From an uncultured Streptococcus sp. (GTDB taxonomy: Bacteria > Bacillota > Bacilli > Lactobacillales > Streptococcaceae), in the NCBI GenBank assembly GCA_934229725.1, contig CAKQDX010000003.1, positions 59,469 through 123,468 of the forward strand: a stretch of DNA of 64,000 nt, given 5' to 3'. A model generated the notes under the pieces. It did not search any database. It saw nothing but the letters and a program-made list of their open reading frames with translations, and was not told where the DNA came from. Below are positions 38,532 to 47,713 of this stretch, in pieces. The first letter of the stretch is position 1, and each line of letters opens with the position of its first letter. The position numbers and the translations under genes were made by a program.

Positions 38532-39247
38532 TATTCACTCTCCCTCATAAAGGCTGCAATAACAATCGACGAACACACTTCAAGCATATAACGAATGGAT
38601 TTAATTGGCGTTATGGAAGAAACACCACCAGTACGTTCAAACATATTTGCTGGTTGTTCAACCACTCGATATTTACGTTTCAAAATATGAACAATAGTCT
38701 CAGGTTCTGGATACTTGATTGGATAACGTTTAGCGAATTGTTTGATAATAGCCTTATCAGCCAAACGATAACCCGATGTCGTATCTAAAACTCTTTGGCC
38801 TGTCGTCCATTTGATGAGATTAGAAATCACACTAATTCCAAAACGTCGCATAAACGTCGTTTGAAATTCCGACTTAACATCACCAACAAAACGAGAACCG
38901 ATAACTAGATCTGCTTCATTTTTTCGAATTGGCTCAAGCAGTTCTGATAGAGACTCAATATCATGCTGTCCATCACCATCAAATTGAACAGCTACATCAT
39001 AGTCATGCTCCAGTGCATATTTGTAACCTGTTTGAACAGCACCACCAATCCCAAGATTCATGACAAGATTTACGGCATTAAAATGATTCTCTTCCAAAAT
39101 TTCTTTTGTCTTATCAGTTGATCCATCATTGATAACAACATAGTCCAAATCAAAATCAACTTTCTTGCGGTAATTCAAGATACTTGTTACCGTGTCGAAA
39201 ATGCTTTCCTCCTCATTGTAGGCAGGAATTATCATTAAAACTCTCAA
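38531..39247 (-). CDS. GacI-like polyprenyl-phosphate glycosyltransferase (GT2)
   Basis: This is a DPM1-type GT2 enzyme (238 residues) with VLMIIPAYNEEESI, INDGSTDKT, QFDGDGQHD and RYPIKYPEPE. The family transfers one sugar to undecaprenyl phosphate. It lacks the two C-terminal membrane helices of the GtrB protein at 46366, and DUF2304 next door would provide the membrane part, as in GacI/GacJ. By analogy it would make the lipid-linked donor for one side chain. Confidence 0.85.
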   Translation of the reverse strand: MRVLMIIPAYNEEESIFDTVTSILNYRKKVDFDLDYVVINDGSTDKTKEILEENHFNAVNLVMNLGIGGAVQTGYKYALEHDYDVAVQFDGDGQHDIESLSELLEPIRKNEADLVIGSRFVGDVKSEFQTTFMRRFGISVISNLIKWTTGQRVLDTTSGYRLADKAIIKQFAKRYPIKYPEPETIVHILKRKYRVVEQPANMFERTGGVSSITPIKSIRYMLEVCSSIVIAAFMRESE

Positions 39248-40216
39248 CTACTTCTCCTTTCCTTTACAGTATAATTTTGAAAACAATGAGACAAGTCTCA
39301 AGTGTTCGAAGGTTCTAAAAGCCATTACCGAAACAACTGTTTGCATTCGTTCTCCTGTTATCTCCGATGATAATGGGGTTAAACTTGAGTCTATATTTTC
39401 TTTAGAAATCCATCGCTTAATTTTTCTATATTGATCCATAAATGATGAGCTAGAAGCTGCTCTTCCAGAAAAAAGCAAATACCAAATATAATAACGTTTG
39501 ATAAAATAACGAATATATTTTGAATCACCAGCAACTTGAAGTAGATGGCTCAAGAAGTACACAATATCTATATTCGGATTAAACCCTCTTTGTGATGTAT
39601 TTGAAATACTTTTCTCATTGAAAAACCAATTGTAGCCATTATAATCAATTATTTTTATCTTTTCCGTTAAATTGTAAGCTGATAACGTAAAAATAACATC
39701 CTCACCAATTGGATAATCAAAAAACTCAATCTCATTATCAATTAAAAATGAAGTTCTATAGATACGTGCCCAAGGTGCAACTATAATATATTTAGACCAT
39801 TCAGACTGTGTGAGGTCTTGTTTGAAAAGTGTCTTCAAGTCCTGATTAACACGCTTATAGCCACCAAGAACAATATCCAGTTGTTCTTGATCTATTGCAT
39901 TATAAAAACGCTCTAAATAATCAGAATCAACAAAGTCATCATTATCAATAAAGACGATATACTCGCCCTTAGCGAGGTGTATGCCTTTATTTCTCGTTTT
40001 AGCAACTCCCTCGTTTTCCTTATCAATAACCCTGATACAGTCATTTTTAGAAGCAAAACTTTTTATAACTTCTATAGTGTTATCTGTAGACCCATCATTC
40101 AAAAGAATAATCTCATAATCTTTAAATGTTTGGTTTAAGAGTGAATCTAAGCACTGTTTAATACCCTCTCGAGCATTATATACAGGTATAATTACAGAAA
40201 CGATTGGATTAGACAT
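39248..40216 (-). CDS. GT2 glycosyltransferase
   Basis: The protein (322 residues from the chosen start) has SVIIPVYNAREGIKQCLDSL, LNDGSTDNT and FIDNDDFVDSDY. The frame opens at 40249 overlapping the upstream stop, but no RBS precedes that codon. The ATG at 40216 is nearer the GT2 fold, with AGAAAG upstream, so the N-terminus is uncertain by 11 residues. The DGS and DxD motifs indicate an inverting nucleotide-sugar enzyme. Confidence 0.85.
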   Translation of the reverse strand: MSNPIVSVIIPVYNAREGIKQCLDSLLNQTFKDYEIILLNDGSTDNTIEVIKSFASKNDCIRVIDKENEGVAKTRNKGIHLAKGEYIVFIDNDDFVDSDYLERFYNAIDQEQLDIVLGGYKRVNQDLKTLFKQDLTQSEWSKYIIVAPWARIYRTSFLIDNEIEFFDYPIGEDVIFTLSAYNLTEKIKIIDYNGYNWFFNEKSISNTSQRGFNPNIDIVYFLSHLLQVAGDSKYIRYFIKRYYIWYLLFSGRAASSSSFMDQYRKIKRWISKENIDSSLTPLSSEITGERMQTVVSVMAFRTFEHLRLVSLFSKLYCKGKEK

Positions 40217-40248
40217 ATGATACTTTCTAATTATTTTACTGTTACGCA

Positions 40249-41229
40249 TTAAAACTTTTTATATAATTTCATTAGGTGTGGGAATATCTTAATTGATAAA
40301 TTCACTCCAAATAATCTAGTTAGCAATCCAGTGTATTTAAAGGATTTATTTTTTATTTCATTTGAAAATTTAAGAAGAAATTTATAATCTCTAAGTAAAC
40401 GTTGAATCTCAGGATGACTAGAATATTGATTAACAAAAGGTAGGATTGAAATATAAGAAATCGCAAAATAAATATTCAATGCATGCTTAACATTAGAACT
40501 CAATTTGTCAATGTCAGTTAAACCAATTTCAATGCTCTTTAAAATATCAATTACATTTTGCTCCTTAATGATATTGGTAATACTTCCTAAGCGATTCTGT
40601 CTATATTGATAACAGTCTACATTCAAAATCGAATAAGAAGACATTAATTTTAATAGGTCTGCGCAATATAAACAATCCTCAGATAAAAAGCCAATAGGAA
40701 AATCCAAACCTTGTTTAAACAGATTTCTCCTCACACATTTATTCCACGCTGGTGCAGTTAAAACTTCATTTTTAACTAATTCAGCCAATTCATCATTGAT
40801 ATCACCTTGATTAGGAATAAAATCGAAACCAACCTTAACACCATCATCTGATCCGTAATATTTATTATAAGAAAATACGATGACATCACTTTGATTGTTT
40901 TCAATATTTTCCGATAGTGTATGGAGAAATTCTGGATTACTCCAAAAGTCGTCCCCATCAACAAATAATAAATAATCTCCCTTAGATTCTTTAATACCAG
41001 TATTTCTTGCTGAAGATAAGCCACCATTTTCTTGATGAATAGTTCTAACAACTTCATATTTAGAAGTTAATTGATCGCAAAGATTTCCAGTCTGACCATC
41101 TGTAGAGCCATCATCAACAATAACAACTTCATATTCAGAATTAGGGAAATTTTGATTTGCAAGACTATCTACACATTCTTCTAAATACTCTGCCACGTTA
41201 TAAGCAGCTACCACAATTGAAAATTTCAT
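40249..41229 (-). CDS. GT2 glycosyltransferase
   Basis: The protein (326 residues) has FSIVVAAYNVAEYLEECVDS, VDDGSTDGQT and LFVDGDDFWSNPEFL. It is similar in organisation to its downstream neighbour and follows the flippase gene by 1 bp. Sugar specificity is unknown; the cluster position suggests side-chain or capsule-type decoration. Confidence 0.87.
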   Translation of the reverse strand: MKFSIVVAAYNVAEYLEECVDSLANQNFPNSEYEVVIVDDGSTDGQTGNLCDQLTSKYEVVRTIHQENGGLSSARNTGIKESKGDYLLFVDGDDFWSNPEFLHTLSENIENNQSDVIVFSYNKYYGSDDGVKVGFDFIPNQGDINDELAELVKNEVLTAPAWNKCVRRNLFKQGLDFPIGFLSEDCLYCADLLKLMSSYSILNVDCYQYRQNRLGSITNIIKEQNVIDILKSIEIGLTDIDKLSSNVKHALNIYFAISYISILPFVNQYSSHPEIQRLLRDYKFLLKFSNEIKNKSFKYTGLLTRLFGVNLSIKIFPHLMKLYKKF

Positions 41230-41230
41230 T

Positions 41231-42484
41231 TTAATTTTTCTTCCTAAAAATTGTATATGGATTCGTTATAAAATAAATTACTAGAGATGTCAGTAACCAT
41301 GCTATCATCGCACAAAGAAATGATAAGGATGCCCCAAAAATCTCAAATTTAGAAACTAAAGGCTTAGCCGTTAAAAGTGATACAATATAACCTACGACAA
41401 ACGAAATCACTAGAAAATGTTGCTTTCTAAATATCGTCAAGATATTATCACATACGGTTGAAAAGGTACTTGCAATCCCACCTAATAACAAAACTACAAA
41501 ACTAGTTTGATACTGTTTCAAATGAGTTCCATATACAATATCCAGTACTGGAATCGCTATAAAAGCACCAACAAGAAAAATGAAGGTACACGTACCAAGT
41601 AAAATCTTGAAGAGGTTATTCTTATATGTGATAAAATGTGAAATCTTCTTTTCTTCCAAGAAAACCGCTAGTTGGGTAATCATAGGTCTTAGAAACACAA
41701 TCATCAGATTCATGGCAAAAATGGGTGTGAATAAAATACTAAAATCCCTCTGAACACCGTTACCGATTAAACCTTGATTAAAAATATCATTCAATGCATA
41801 TTTAGGTTGGTTATAAATTGAAACCAGCAAAAAAGCATTAATAAATAAAGGTAAACAATCTTTCAATACACTAATGATATTACCAGGCTTAACACTTAGA
41901 GGATTCAATCTATGGAAAACTTTTGAATTAGGGTAGTCGAATAGAGCAATAAATACGAATGAACTGATTGTTTGTGCGATCACTGACCACAATAGATTTT
42001 TAGAGATGACTAAAGTTAAAGCAAATACAATTGTTGAGATAGTATTTCTTAGGAAAAGAGACTTCCCAGCAATATCCAAACGTTCCTGCTGCTGAAACAA
42101 TCCTTGAAAAACATCTGATAGGGCTTCGCTAACTCGGAAAAACGAAACCCAAAATATGATTCCAACATTCGAATGCGTGTTTGGATTAAAGATTAGATAA
42201 GCCACTAGAAGAAGAATCATTGCAATGTTAGAAATGATCCTCGTAACAAAATAGGTATCAAAAGAATACTTTTCTCTTATATCTGTTGCTTGAAAGTCTC
42301 TGACTTGAAAACTAGCAACAATAACAAATAGGTTTGCAATCGCATAGGCAAAACTATAAATATCTGCCGAGACACTATTCAAGGCACGTGTAACAATAAA
42401 AAGAAGTATAACAGAAACAGCTGCTGAAGACATACTTCCTAAAATATTCCAAAAGAAAACCTTTTGGGCAGATACTTTTTTCAA
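41231..42484 (-). CDS. Wzx-type flippase
   Basis: This polytopic MOP-superfamily protein (417 residues, about twelve segments) starts with MKKVSAQKVFFWNILGSMSS, typical of polysaccharide flippases. It probably turns lipid-linked sugars or oligosaccharides to the outer leaflet, comparable to GacK. It heads the transcription unit 42484-36159 behind an extended -10 promoter. Confidence 0.87.
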   Translation of the reverse strand: MKKVSAQKVFFWNILGSMSSAAVSVILLFIVTRALNSVSADIYSFAYAIANLFVIVASFQVRDFQATDIREKYSFDTYFVTRIISNIAMILLLVAYLIFNPNTHSNVGIIFWVSFFRVSEALSDVFQGLFQQQERLDIAGKSLFLRNTISTIVFALTLVISKNLLWSVIAQTISSFVFIALFDYPNSKVFHRLNPLSVKPGNIISVLKDCLPLFINAFLLVSIYNQPKYALNDIFNQGLIGNGVQRDFSILFTPIFAMNLMIVFLRPMITQLAVFLEEKKISHFITYKNNLFKILLGTCTFIFLVGAFIAIPVLDIVYGTHLKQYQTSFVVLLLGGIASTFSTVCDNILTIFRKQHFLVISFVVGYIVSLLTAKPLVSKFEIFGASLSFLCAMIAWLLTSLVIYFITNPYTIFRKKN

Positions 42485-42520
42485 CTATTTTCACTCTCTT
42501 TCGACACATATATTCCACTA

Positions 42521-42529
42521 ATTATATCA
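42521..42529 (-). promoter_or_regulatory. Extended -10 promoter of flippase unit
   Basis: Minus-strand TGATATAAT (hexamer 42521-42526), 37 bp before the flippase start, immediately after a strong terminator. Confidence 0.6.
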
Positions 42530-42540
42530 TATTCTCAATG

Positions 42541-42582
42541 AAAAAAGAGAGAACAGCATCATTACACCTGTTCTCTCTTTTT
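42541..42582 (-). terminator. Terminator overlapping the 3' end of the 555-residue membrane gene
   Basis: A stem of about 15 bp (AAAAAGAGAGAACAG with CTGTTCTCTCTTTTT), 11-nt loop, then further T's. The last seven codons and stop of the gene at 42562 form the 5' arm. Confidence 0.92.
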
Positions 42583-44229
42583 AGAATTTATTAATTCACT
42601 TCGATAAGTATAGCCACCATACAAAATTACTGCTAAGACAGATAACATAGAAATCACAAAAAAACTTTTCGCTATAACAGTATATTGATATGAAACTGCT
42701 ATTTGATGTTTTCCTTTGGGTATTACCAATTCGACACCTGAATCAGGAGCTTTTTTAAATTCTGTTTTTTGACCATCCAAATCAACTGCTATACCTTTAT
42801 AAGCATAAACAGGTAAACTAACAGTTAAATTTTTATCACTAATAACTTCAAAATTGGTTTTCAAGGAAGAAACAGACATCTTTGCTTTAACCACCTGATT
42901 ATTCTGAAGATTTATGACCTCATGTCTTAGTTTTCTTTGAAAAGCATCATAATCAGAAATACTACCATCAGTTTTTAACATATAGTCTGTAGCATGGTAA
43001 TCTCTGTTAGTAACAACAGGAAGAAGTTTTTCTTTGGGCATATTGTTAAAAGATGTTTGCGGGCCCTCAACCGTTTTTCTTGCTTGTGACACCGTGAAAA
43101 ATGTCGTCAAACCGATTACACCAATCAAAACTGCAATTAAGTATCCTTTTCTTAATGTAAAACTAACAAAGACTTTACTTGCCAAATAAGCAGTGAATAG
43201 AGTTATAAAGTTATTTAGGCGCCAAATAAACTGTATTGAGGACACGACATGTTCATTATTTTCGGGCCAATGTATTAATGGACTTTCAAGAATTATAAGA
43301 ATAAGTGTCAAAATAAAAATAAGAACATCATATTTTTGTAACCTAAACACTCCTATAAGCGAGACTAGTAAACAAATAATAATCAGAAATCCAGGAAGCG
43401 TATAGTTATTATCAAAATTGAGATTTAATAATAAATCCTTAAGCGAATGCACAGTCGCATTTAAACTTACTCCTTGTGGCTTCACAATTGCATTCGATAA
43501 GGTCTGTTCTCCCATTAGAACTAATTGAAAAGCGAAAATAGAAATCGTAGATAGCACCGCCACGATGAAGCTTACTAATCTCTCCTTCTTACTATTCACA
43601 AATCCAAAGGTTGTTATAAAAATAAAACCAACCAATAAACCTGTCAGAAGCAATGAGATTAAGTGAGAGTACGCTATCAGAGACATTCCAATGCTCAAAA
43701 TATACCACTTTCTATAATCTCCTTTTAAAATAACAAAAAGACCATAGAAAACCAGTGGTATAAAGGCATAGGCGATAAACTCACCTGTTGCAAACCGGAT
43801 AACAATGTTATCTAATCTATACAAGGAAAAAGTATACAAGGTAGCAAACAATAAACCTGCAAAATCCTTTTTAGCTCCCTTATTTTCGACAACCAAGATA
43901 TTACTTATCGAATAATAAGCAATTAGAAAAGTAATTATCGTTAGCAAATATTGGTAAATGTAATATCCTAGGAAAACACTGTGTGATAACCTATATAGTA
44001 CAAAGAATGGATAATAGGTTAAAAATGGATAGAAATAATTAACTCCCAAACCTATACCATAAAAAGCTCTAAAATTTATTGGGGAAGCATATATTCCCTC
44101 CATACCCAACAAACGATTTAGATGAAAGCTAAGATCTGCCCCATTCAATCCCTTATTGAAAACAGCAATTGGAATGACATATAAAAGGCTAAATAGTAAG
44201 CTACATAATAGAACCCTTTTTCGAGTCAT
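42562..44229 (-). CDS. Large polytopic membrane protein, possible GT-C/YfhO-like
   Basis: The 555 residues contain about eleven membrane helices up to ~residue 395, then an extracytoplasmic C-terminal domain and one last helix near residue 525. Loop 1 has NGADLSFHLNRLLGMEGI, with an Asp-x-x-x-His arrangement expected of GT-C enzymes. The family resembles 6-pyruvoyl-tetrahydropterin synthase-related/YfhO membrane proteins of unknown function. The ATG at 44229 shares its A with the rmlD stop (TAATG) and has AGGAAG upstream. A role in polysaccharide modification is inferred. Confidence 0.78.
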   Translation of the reverse strand: MTRKRVLLCSLLFSLLYVIPIAVFNKGLNGADLSFHLNRLLGMEGIYASPINFRAFYGIGLGVNYFYPFLTYYPFFVLYRLSHSVFLGYYIYQYLLTIITFLIAYYSISNILVVENKGAKKDFAGLLFATLYTFSLYRLDNIVIRFATGEFIAYAFIPLVFYGLFVILKGDYRKWYILSIGMSLIAYSHLISLLLTGLLVGFIFITTFGFVNSKKERLVSFIVAVLSTISIFAFQLVLMGEQTLSNAIVKPQGVSLNATVHSLKDLLLNLNFDNNYTLPGFLIIICLLVSLIGVFRLQKYDVLIFILTLILIILESPLIHWPENNEHVVSSIQFIWRLNNFITLFTAYLASKVFVSFTLRKGYLIAVLIGVIGLTTFFTVSQARKTVEGPQTSFNNMPKEKLLPVVTNRDYHATDYMLKTDGSISDYDAFQRKLRHEVINLQNNQVVKAKMSVSSLKTNFEVISDKNLTVSLPVYAYKGIAVDLDGQKTEFKKAPDSGVELVIPKGKHQIAVSYQYTVIAKSFFVISMLSVLAVILYGGYTYRSELINSKKREQV

Positions 44230-45080
44230 TATTTCACTTCCTGTTTGTAAAACTCTCTCAAAGCATCTTGCCATGTTGGAATGACAAATCCTGTAGCCTT
44301 AGCTTTTGCCAAACTCATTGTAGAGTTAAGTGGGCGTTTTGCTTTAGCTGGGAATTGGCTGGAATCAACTGGTTTTACTTCAACATCAGTGTCTTTGAGG
44401 ATTTCAACCGCAAAGTCATACCAAGTTGTATCTTCTGCTGCATCATTTGACAAGTGATAGTAACCATATTCCTTACGGTTCTCAGCCAAATAAGTCATAA
44501 ACTCTGCCAAAGTACGTGTCCAGGTTGGACGACCATGTTGATCATTAACGACTGTTAGTGTCTTGTGAGTCTTAGCAAGGTTTTGCATAGTGAAGACAAA
44601 GTTCTTACCATAGTTACCGAATACCCAAGCTGTACGAATGATATAGAAGTTAGAAACATGTTTCTCAACAAGTTCTTCACCCATGCGTTTTGTACGTCCA
44701 TACTCTGTTTGTGGATCTGGTTTGTCATCAACTTCCCATTCTTGTCCAACTGGTTTTTCACCATCAAAAACGTAGTCTGTTGAAATATAAACAAGCGTTG
44801 CACCATACTTTTCTGAAGCTTTAGCGACATTTTCAGTTCCTGTCACATTAATGGCATAGTCAAGTTCTTTGCCTTCATCTTCAGCGGCATCCACTGCAGT
44901 GTAAGCTGCACAGTGGTAAACCAAACTTGGCTTCACTTCTGCGAACACTTCGTCTACTTTCTCAGCATTTGTGATGTCCATTTCCGCTACATCTACTGCT
45001 ACATACTCTTCGTTGCGTTCGTCAAGAAGGTGACGAAGTTCTGTTCCGAGTTGGCCATTTGCACCTGTTACTAGAATCAT
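44229..45080 (-). CDS. rmlD: dTDP-4-dehydrorhamnose reductase
   Basis: RmlD catalyses the last step to dTDP-L-rhamnose, the donor for the rhamnan backbone. The 283 residues show the Rossmann turn MILVTGANGQLGTEL, the SDR motif YISTDYVFDG, and YGRTKRMGEE with the catalytic Tyr-Lys. The frame opens at 45116, but the ATG at 45080 follows GAGGAG. rmlABC are not in the window and lie elsewhere, as is usual in streptococci. Confidence 0.96.
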   Translation of the reverse strand: MILVTGANGQLGTELRHLLDERNEEYVAVDVAEMDITNAEKVDEVFAEVKPSLVYHCAAYTAVDAAEDEGKELDYAINVTGTENVAKASEKYGATLVYISTDYVFDGEKPVGQEWEVDDKPDPQTEYGRTKRMGEELVEKHVSNFYIIRTAWVFGNYGKNFVFTMQNLAKTHKTLTVVNDQHGRPTWTRTLAEFMTYLAENRKEYGYYHLSNDAAEDTTWYDFAVEILKDTDVEVKPVDSSQFPAKAKRPLNSTMSLAKAKATGFVIPTWQDALREFYKQEVK

Positions 45081-45122
45081 AATTTTCTCCTCGTAATTAC
45101 ATAATATTAGTTTCATTTTAAC

Positions 45123-45148
45123 AAAAAAAGCAGAAAAATTCTGCTTTT
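45123..45148 (-). terminator. Terminator overlapping stop of the 413-residue membrane gene
   Basis: AAAAGCAG/CTGCTTTT stem (up to 10 bp counting A-T pairs) and T7 on the minus strand; the stop codon (45147-45149) is in the 5' arm. Same core as the terminator at 36137-36159. Confidence 0.88.
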
Positions 45149-46388
45149 AAACAGAGGTTGTCCTCCTCTTATATAAAATTATATTTTCACTTATTAAACC
45201 ACAAGAAATTATAAATAAACTAATCATTACAGGAAGGTATGTCCTTGCTCCTGAGGCGTAAATAGTTGGTGAAAATGAAAGCAACATTCTCCCAATCATT
45301 CCACTAGTTAATAAATAAACATACCATACTCTCTTTTCCTTGTTTACAGTAAAATATAAAGCAATAAAAATACAAGTAAATATAATTAAATAAATCAATA
45401 TTGCACTATAATTTTCAATACTATTTACAAAATTCCCAATTCTTTTAGCTTCCTGGCTAATCAAAAATACTTTATAAAGAGAAAAATGAATTTTTAACTT
45501 ACTTGCTATTAAAAGCGCAATAACAAATGCACTTAAAATAGATGATAATACTTTTCTAGCCAGTAATGCACTTATCAATAGCAAAATTAAGAAGATAAAA
45601 ATAAATAAAGATGATTTTGATATATTTAATAAATTTCTTCCAGTTTCAAGTGTACCTAATGAAATTTTTTGAAACATATTTAATCTATTAAAATTTGGAA
45701 ACCAATTTTGAGTCTCTTGAATCATTCGAATCGAATTGCCAGGGCTCAATTTAACAGATAAAATAGCAAAAAAGCTTAGAATTAGATAAATTATATCAAT
45801 CTTTTTTAAGGACTTACTTTTTACATTACTGATACATTCGAATAGAATCCACAAAAAAGAATATACAGCTAACTGCTCTTGCATAATTGAAAAAACAAAA
45901 AATATAAGACACAACAATTTTACTATTAGTTTTTTCGAATTTTTGTAAAATAAAGAAAAAATTAGCAAAGAGGCTGGAAAGATATAGTTTGTATAAGTAG
46001 GGATAGCTCCTGCACTAACAAATATAGGTATTGGGAAAAAAACAAATATTAAAATTCCTGGTAAAACAGGTAAGTTTGGACATAGCTTTCGACTACATAT
46101 CATTAAAAAAAGTGTTGCTAAAAATGCTGAAAACAAAAATATTATCTCATGTAAAGAAAAGTACATCGTAGCAGTTTCAATTAATAATCTACTACTCCAA
46201 GTCATATATCGAAATATTGCAAAGTATAGGTAATTATAATTCATTTGCTTAGCATCAATAATAAATCTTGTCTGATCTCCAACAGGATAAATTCTATTTG
46301 CATAGTAGAAACCAAATGAAAATAGTGCCGAAATAATTACTACAAACAAACTAAAATAAATCTTCTTAATCTGAAATTGTTTTGTCAT
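45147..46388 (-). CDS. Polytopic membrane protein, probable GT-C transferase (copy 2)
   Basis: The 413 residues contain about ten helices. Shared signatures with the protein at 36159-37379 are YPVGDQTRFIIDAK, TWSSRLLIETATMYFSLHE, GAIPTYTNYIFPAS and a C-terminal FSPTIYASGARTYLPVMIS. It overlaps the GtrB-like gene by 23 bp, so the pair is co-translated. By analogy with GtrABC and GacL systems it may use the GtrB product as sugar donor outside the membrane. ATG 46388 is chosen over GTG 46391. Confidence 0.78.
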   Translation of the reverse strand: MTKQFQIKKIYFSLFVVIISALFSFGFYYANRIYPVGDQTRFIIDAKQMNYNYLYFAIFRYMTWSSRLLIETATMYFSLHEIIFLFSAFLATLFLMICSRKLCPNLPVLPGILIFVFFPIPIFVSAGAIPTYTNYIFPASLLIFSLFYKNSKKLIVKLLCLIFFVFSIMQEQLAVYSFLWILFECISNVKSKSLKKIDIIYLILSFFAILSVKLSPGNSIRMIQETQNWFPNFNRLNMFQKISLGTLETGRNLLNISKSSLFIFIFLILLLISALLARKVLSSILSAFVIALLIASKLKIHFSLYKVFLISQEAKRIGNFVNSIENYSAILIYLIIFTCIFIALYFTVNKEKRVWYVYLLTSGMIGRMLLSFSPTIYASGARTYLPVMISLFIISCGLISENIILYKRRTTSV

Positions 46389-47313
46389 CACTTTTCTCTT
46401 TCACTATATACACTGGTCGTTTCTTAGTTTCTAAGAAAATCTTGGAAATGTAGTGACCGATGATACCAAGCGCTAAGAGCTGAATACCCCCGATAAAGAG
46501 GATAATAGAGACAAGACTCGCCCAACCAGCTACGCTTCCACCAATAATCAACTTTCTAATAATGACGAAAACAATTCCAACCAAAGAAATCAAGAATGAG
46601 AAGGTTCCTGCCCATGTAGCTAGTTTCAAAGGAACTTCTGAAAAGTTGATAAAACCATCTAAAGAGTAATTCAATAGTTTCCAGAAAGACCAAGAGGTTT
46701 CTCCAGCCACACGTTCACGATTTTCATAAGAAACATAGGCCACATCAAAACCAACCCAAGAAAAGAGTCCTTTTGAAAAACGATTAACCTCTTTGAGTTC
46801 AAGGATAGCATCAACAACCTGGCGAGTCATCAAACGAAAATCACGTGCGCCATCAACCATCTCGGTATCTGAAACTTTGTTAATTAACCAATAGAAAGTC
46901 TTGGCAAAAATGGAACGAATCGGAGGCTCTCCCTTACGGTCAGCACGACGAGTCCCAACAACATCATAACCTTCTTGAATCTTGGCATACATCTCAATAA
47001 GCAGTTCAGGCGGATCCTGAAGATCAGCATCCATAACTGTCACATAGTCTCCCTGAGCTGCTTCAAGGCCTGCAAGCAAGCCAGCTTCCTTACCAAAATT
47101 ACGTGAGAAAGATAAATAGTGAACATTTTCAAATTGCTTTGAAACCTGTCTCAATACCTCTAAGGTGTTATCTTTAGAACCATCATTCACAAAGTAATAG
47201 TTGAATTCCAGTTGATTGGCCATCTGCTTTTCAACGACTTGACAAGCTTCTAAAAATGGATGAATAGTCTCTTCTTCGTTATAACAGGGGACAACGATAG
47301 CCAGTGTTCTCAT
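46366..47313 (-). CDS. GtrB-like polyprenyl-phosphate glycosyltransferase (GT2)
   Basis: This is a DPM1/GtrB-type transferase (315 residues) with LAIVVPCYNEEETI, VNDGSKDNT and MDADLQDPPELL. The conserved DFRLMTRQV and two C-terminal membrane helices (about 230-255, 265-290) anchor it. It loads a single sugar on undecaprenyl phosphate. AGGAG precedes the ATG. It lies 10 bp after the DUF59 gene, so the polysaccharide locus is physically joined to the dnaG-rpoD transcription unit. Confidence 0.9.
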   Translation of the reverse strand: MRTLAIVVPCYNEEETIHPFLEACQVVEKQMANQLEFNYYFVNDGSKDNTLEVLRQVSKQFENVHYLSFSRNFGKEAGLLAGLEAAQGDYVTVMDADLQDPPELLIEMYAKIQEGYDVVGTRRADRKGEPPIRSIFAKTFYWLINKVSDTEMVDGARDFRLMTRQVVDAILELKEVNRFSKGLFSWVGFDVAYVSYENRERVAGETSWSFWKLLNYSLDGFINFSEVPLKLATWAGTFSFLISLVGIVFVIIRKLIIGGSVAGWASLVSIILFIGGIQLLALGIIGHYISKIFLETKKRPVYIVKEKSDDKTISD

Positions 47314-47323
47314 AAACGTTCTC

Positions 47324-47659
47324 CTAACGAATACCTAGAGCGATACGGGCATAACGGCTCATTTTTTCTACAGACCAAGCTGGTGTCCAGACCAACTTCA
47401 CTTCAGTCTTAGTGACTTCTGGAACCTCTTTCATGGCATCATGAATTTGGTCTGTCAAAAGATCTGCCAAGGGACAACCTATCGTTGTCAAAGTCATATC
47501 AATCTCAGTGGAACCATCTTGCTCAAAACGGATGTCGTATATAAGCCCTAAGTTAACAATATCAATCCCTAGCTCTGGGTCGATAACCATTTCCAAGGCT
47601 TCCAAGATACGGTCTTTGATTTTTTCAATTTCTGCTTCAGTATAGGTCACTTCAGACAT
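47324..47659 (-). CDS. DUF59/MIP18 Fe-S cluster assembly protein
   Basis: This SufT/PaaD-like protein (111 residues) is of the family that helps deliver Fe-S clusters. Motifs are VIDPELGIDIVNLGLIYDI and the cysteine-containing LTTIGCPLADLL. The frame opens at 47689, but the ATG at 47659 has GGAGG at 7 nt. It lies downstream of rpoD beyond a hairpin. Confidence 0.9.
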   Translation of the reverse strand: MSEVTYTEAEIEKIKDRILEALEMVIDPELGIDIVNLGLIYDIRFEQDGSTEIDMTLTTIGCPLADLLTDQIHDAMKEVPEVTKTEVKLVWTPAWSVEKMSRYARIALGIR

Positions 47660-47677
47660 AGCTTTTCCTCCAAAATC

Positions 47678-47697
47678 AGGGCCTAACATCAGGCCCT
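47678..47697 (-). terminator. Hairpin between rpoD and DUF59 gene
   Basis: Perfect 7-bp stem AGGGCCT/AGGCCCT with a 6-nt loop, followed by GATTTTGG on the minus strand. The short T-tract suggests partial termination rather than a hard stop. Confidence 0.55.
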
Positions 47698-47713
47698 ACT
47701 CCATTTTACTCTC

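Noticed and set aside
24570..47313. Exopolysaccharide (eps/cps) locus of Wzy type
   Set aside because: There is no wzd/wze/wzg regulatory set and no priming transferase. The rgpABCDF ABC-exporter core and rmlD identify a rhamnan wall-polysaccharide locus.
47328..47335. Second cin-box (AACGAATA)
   Set aside because: The first base of the consensus is wrong and it lies in a short spacer on the strand opposite to the genes.
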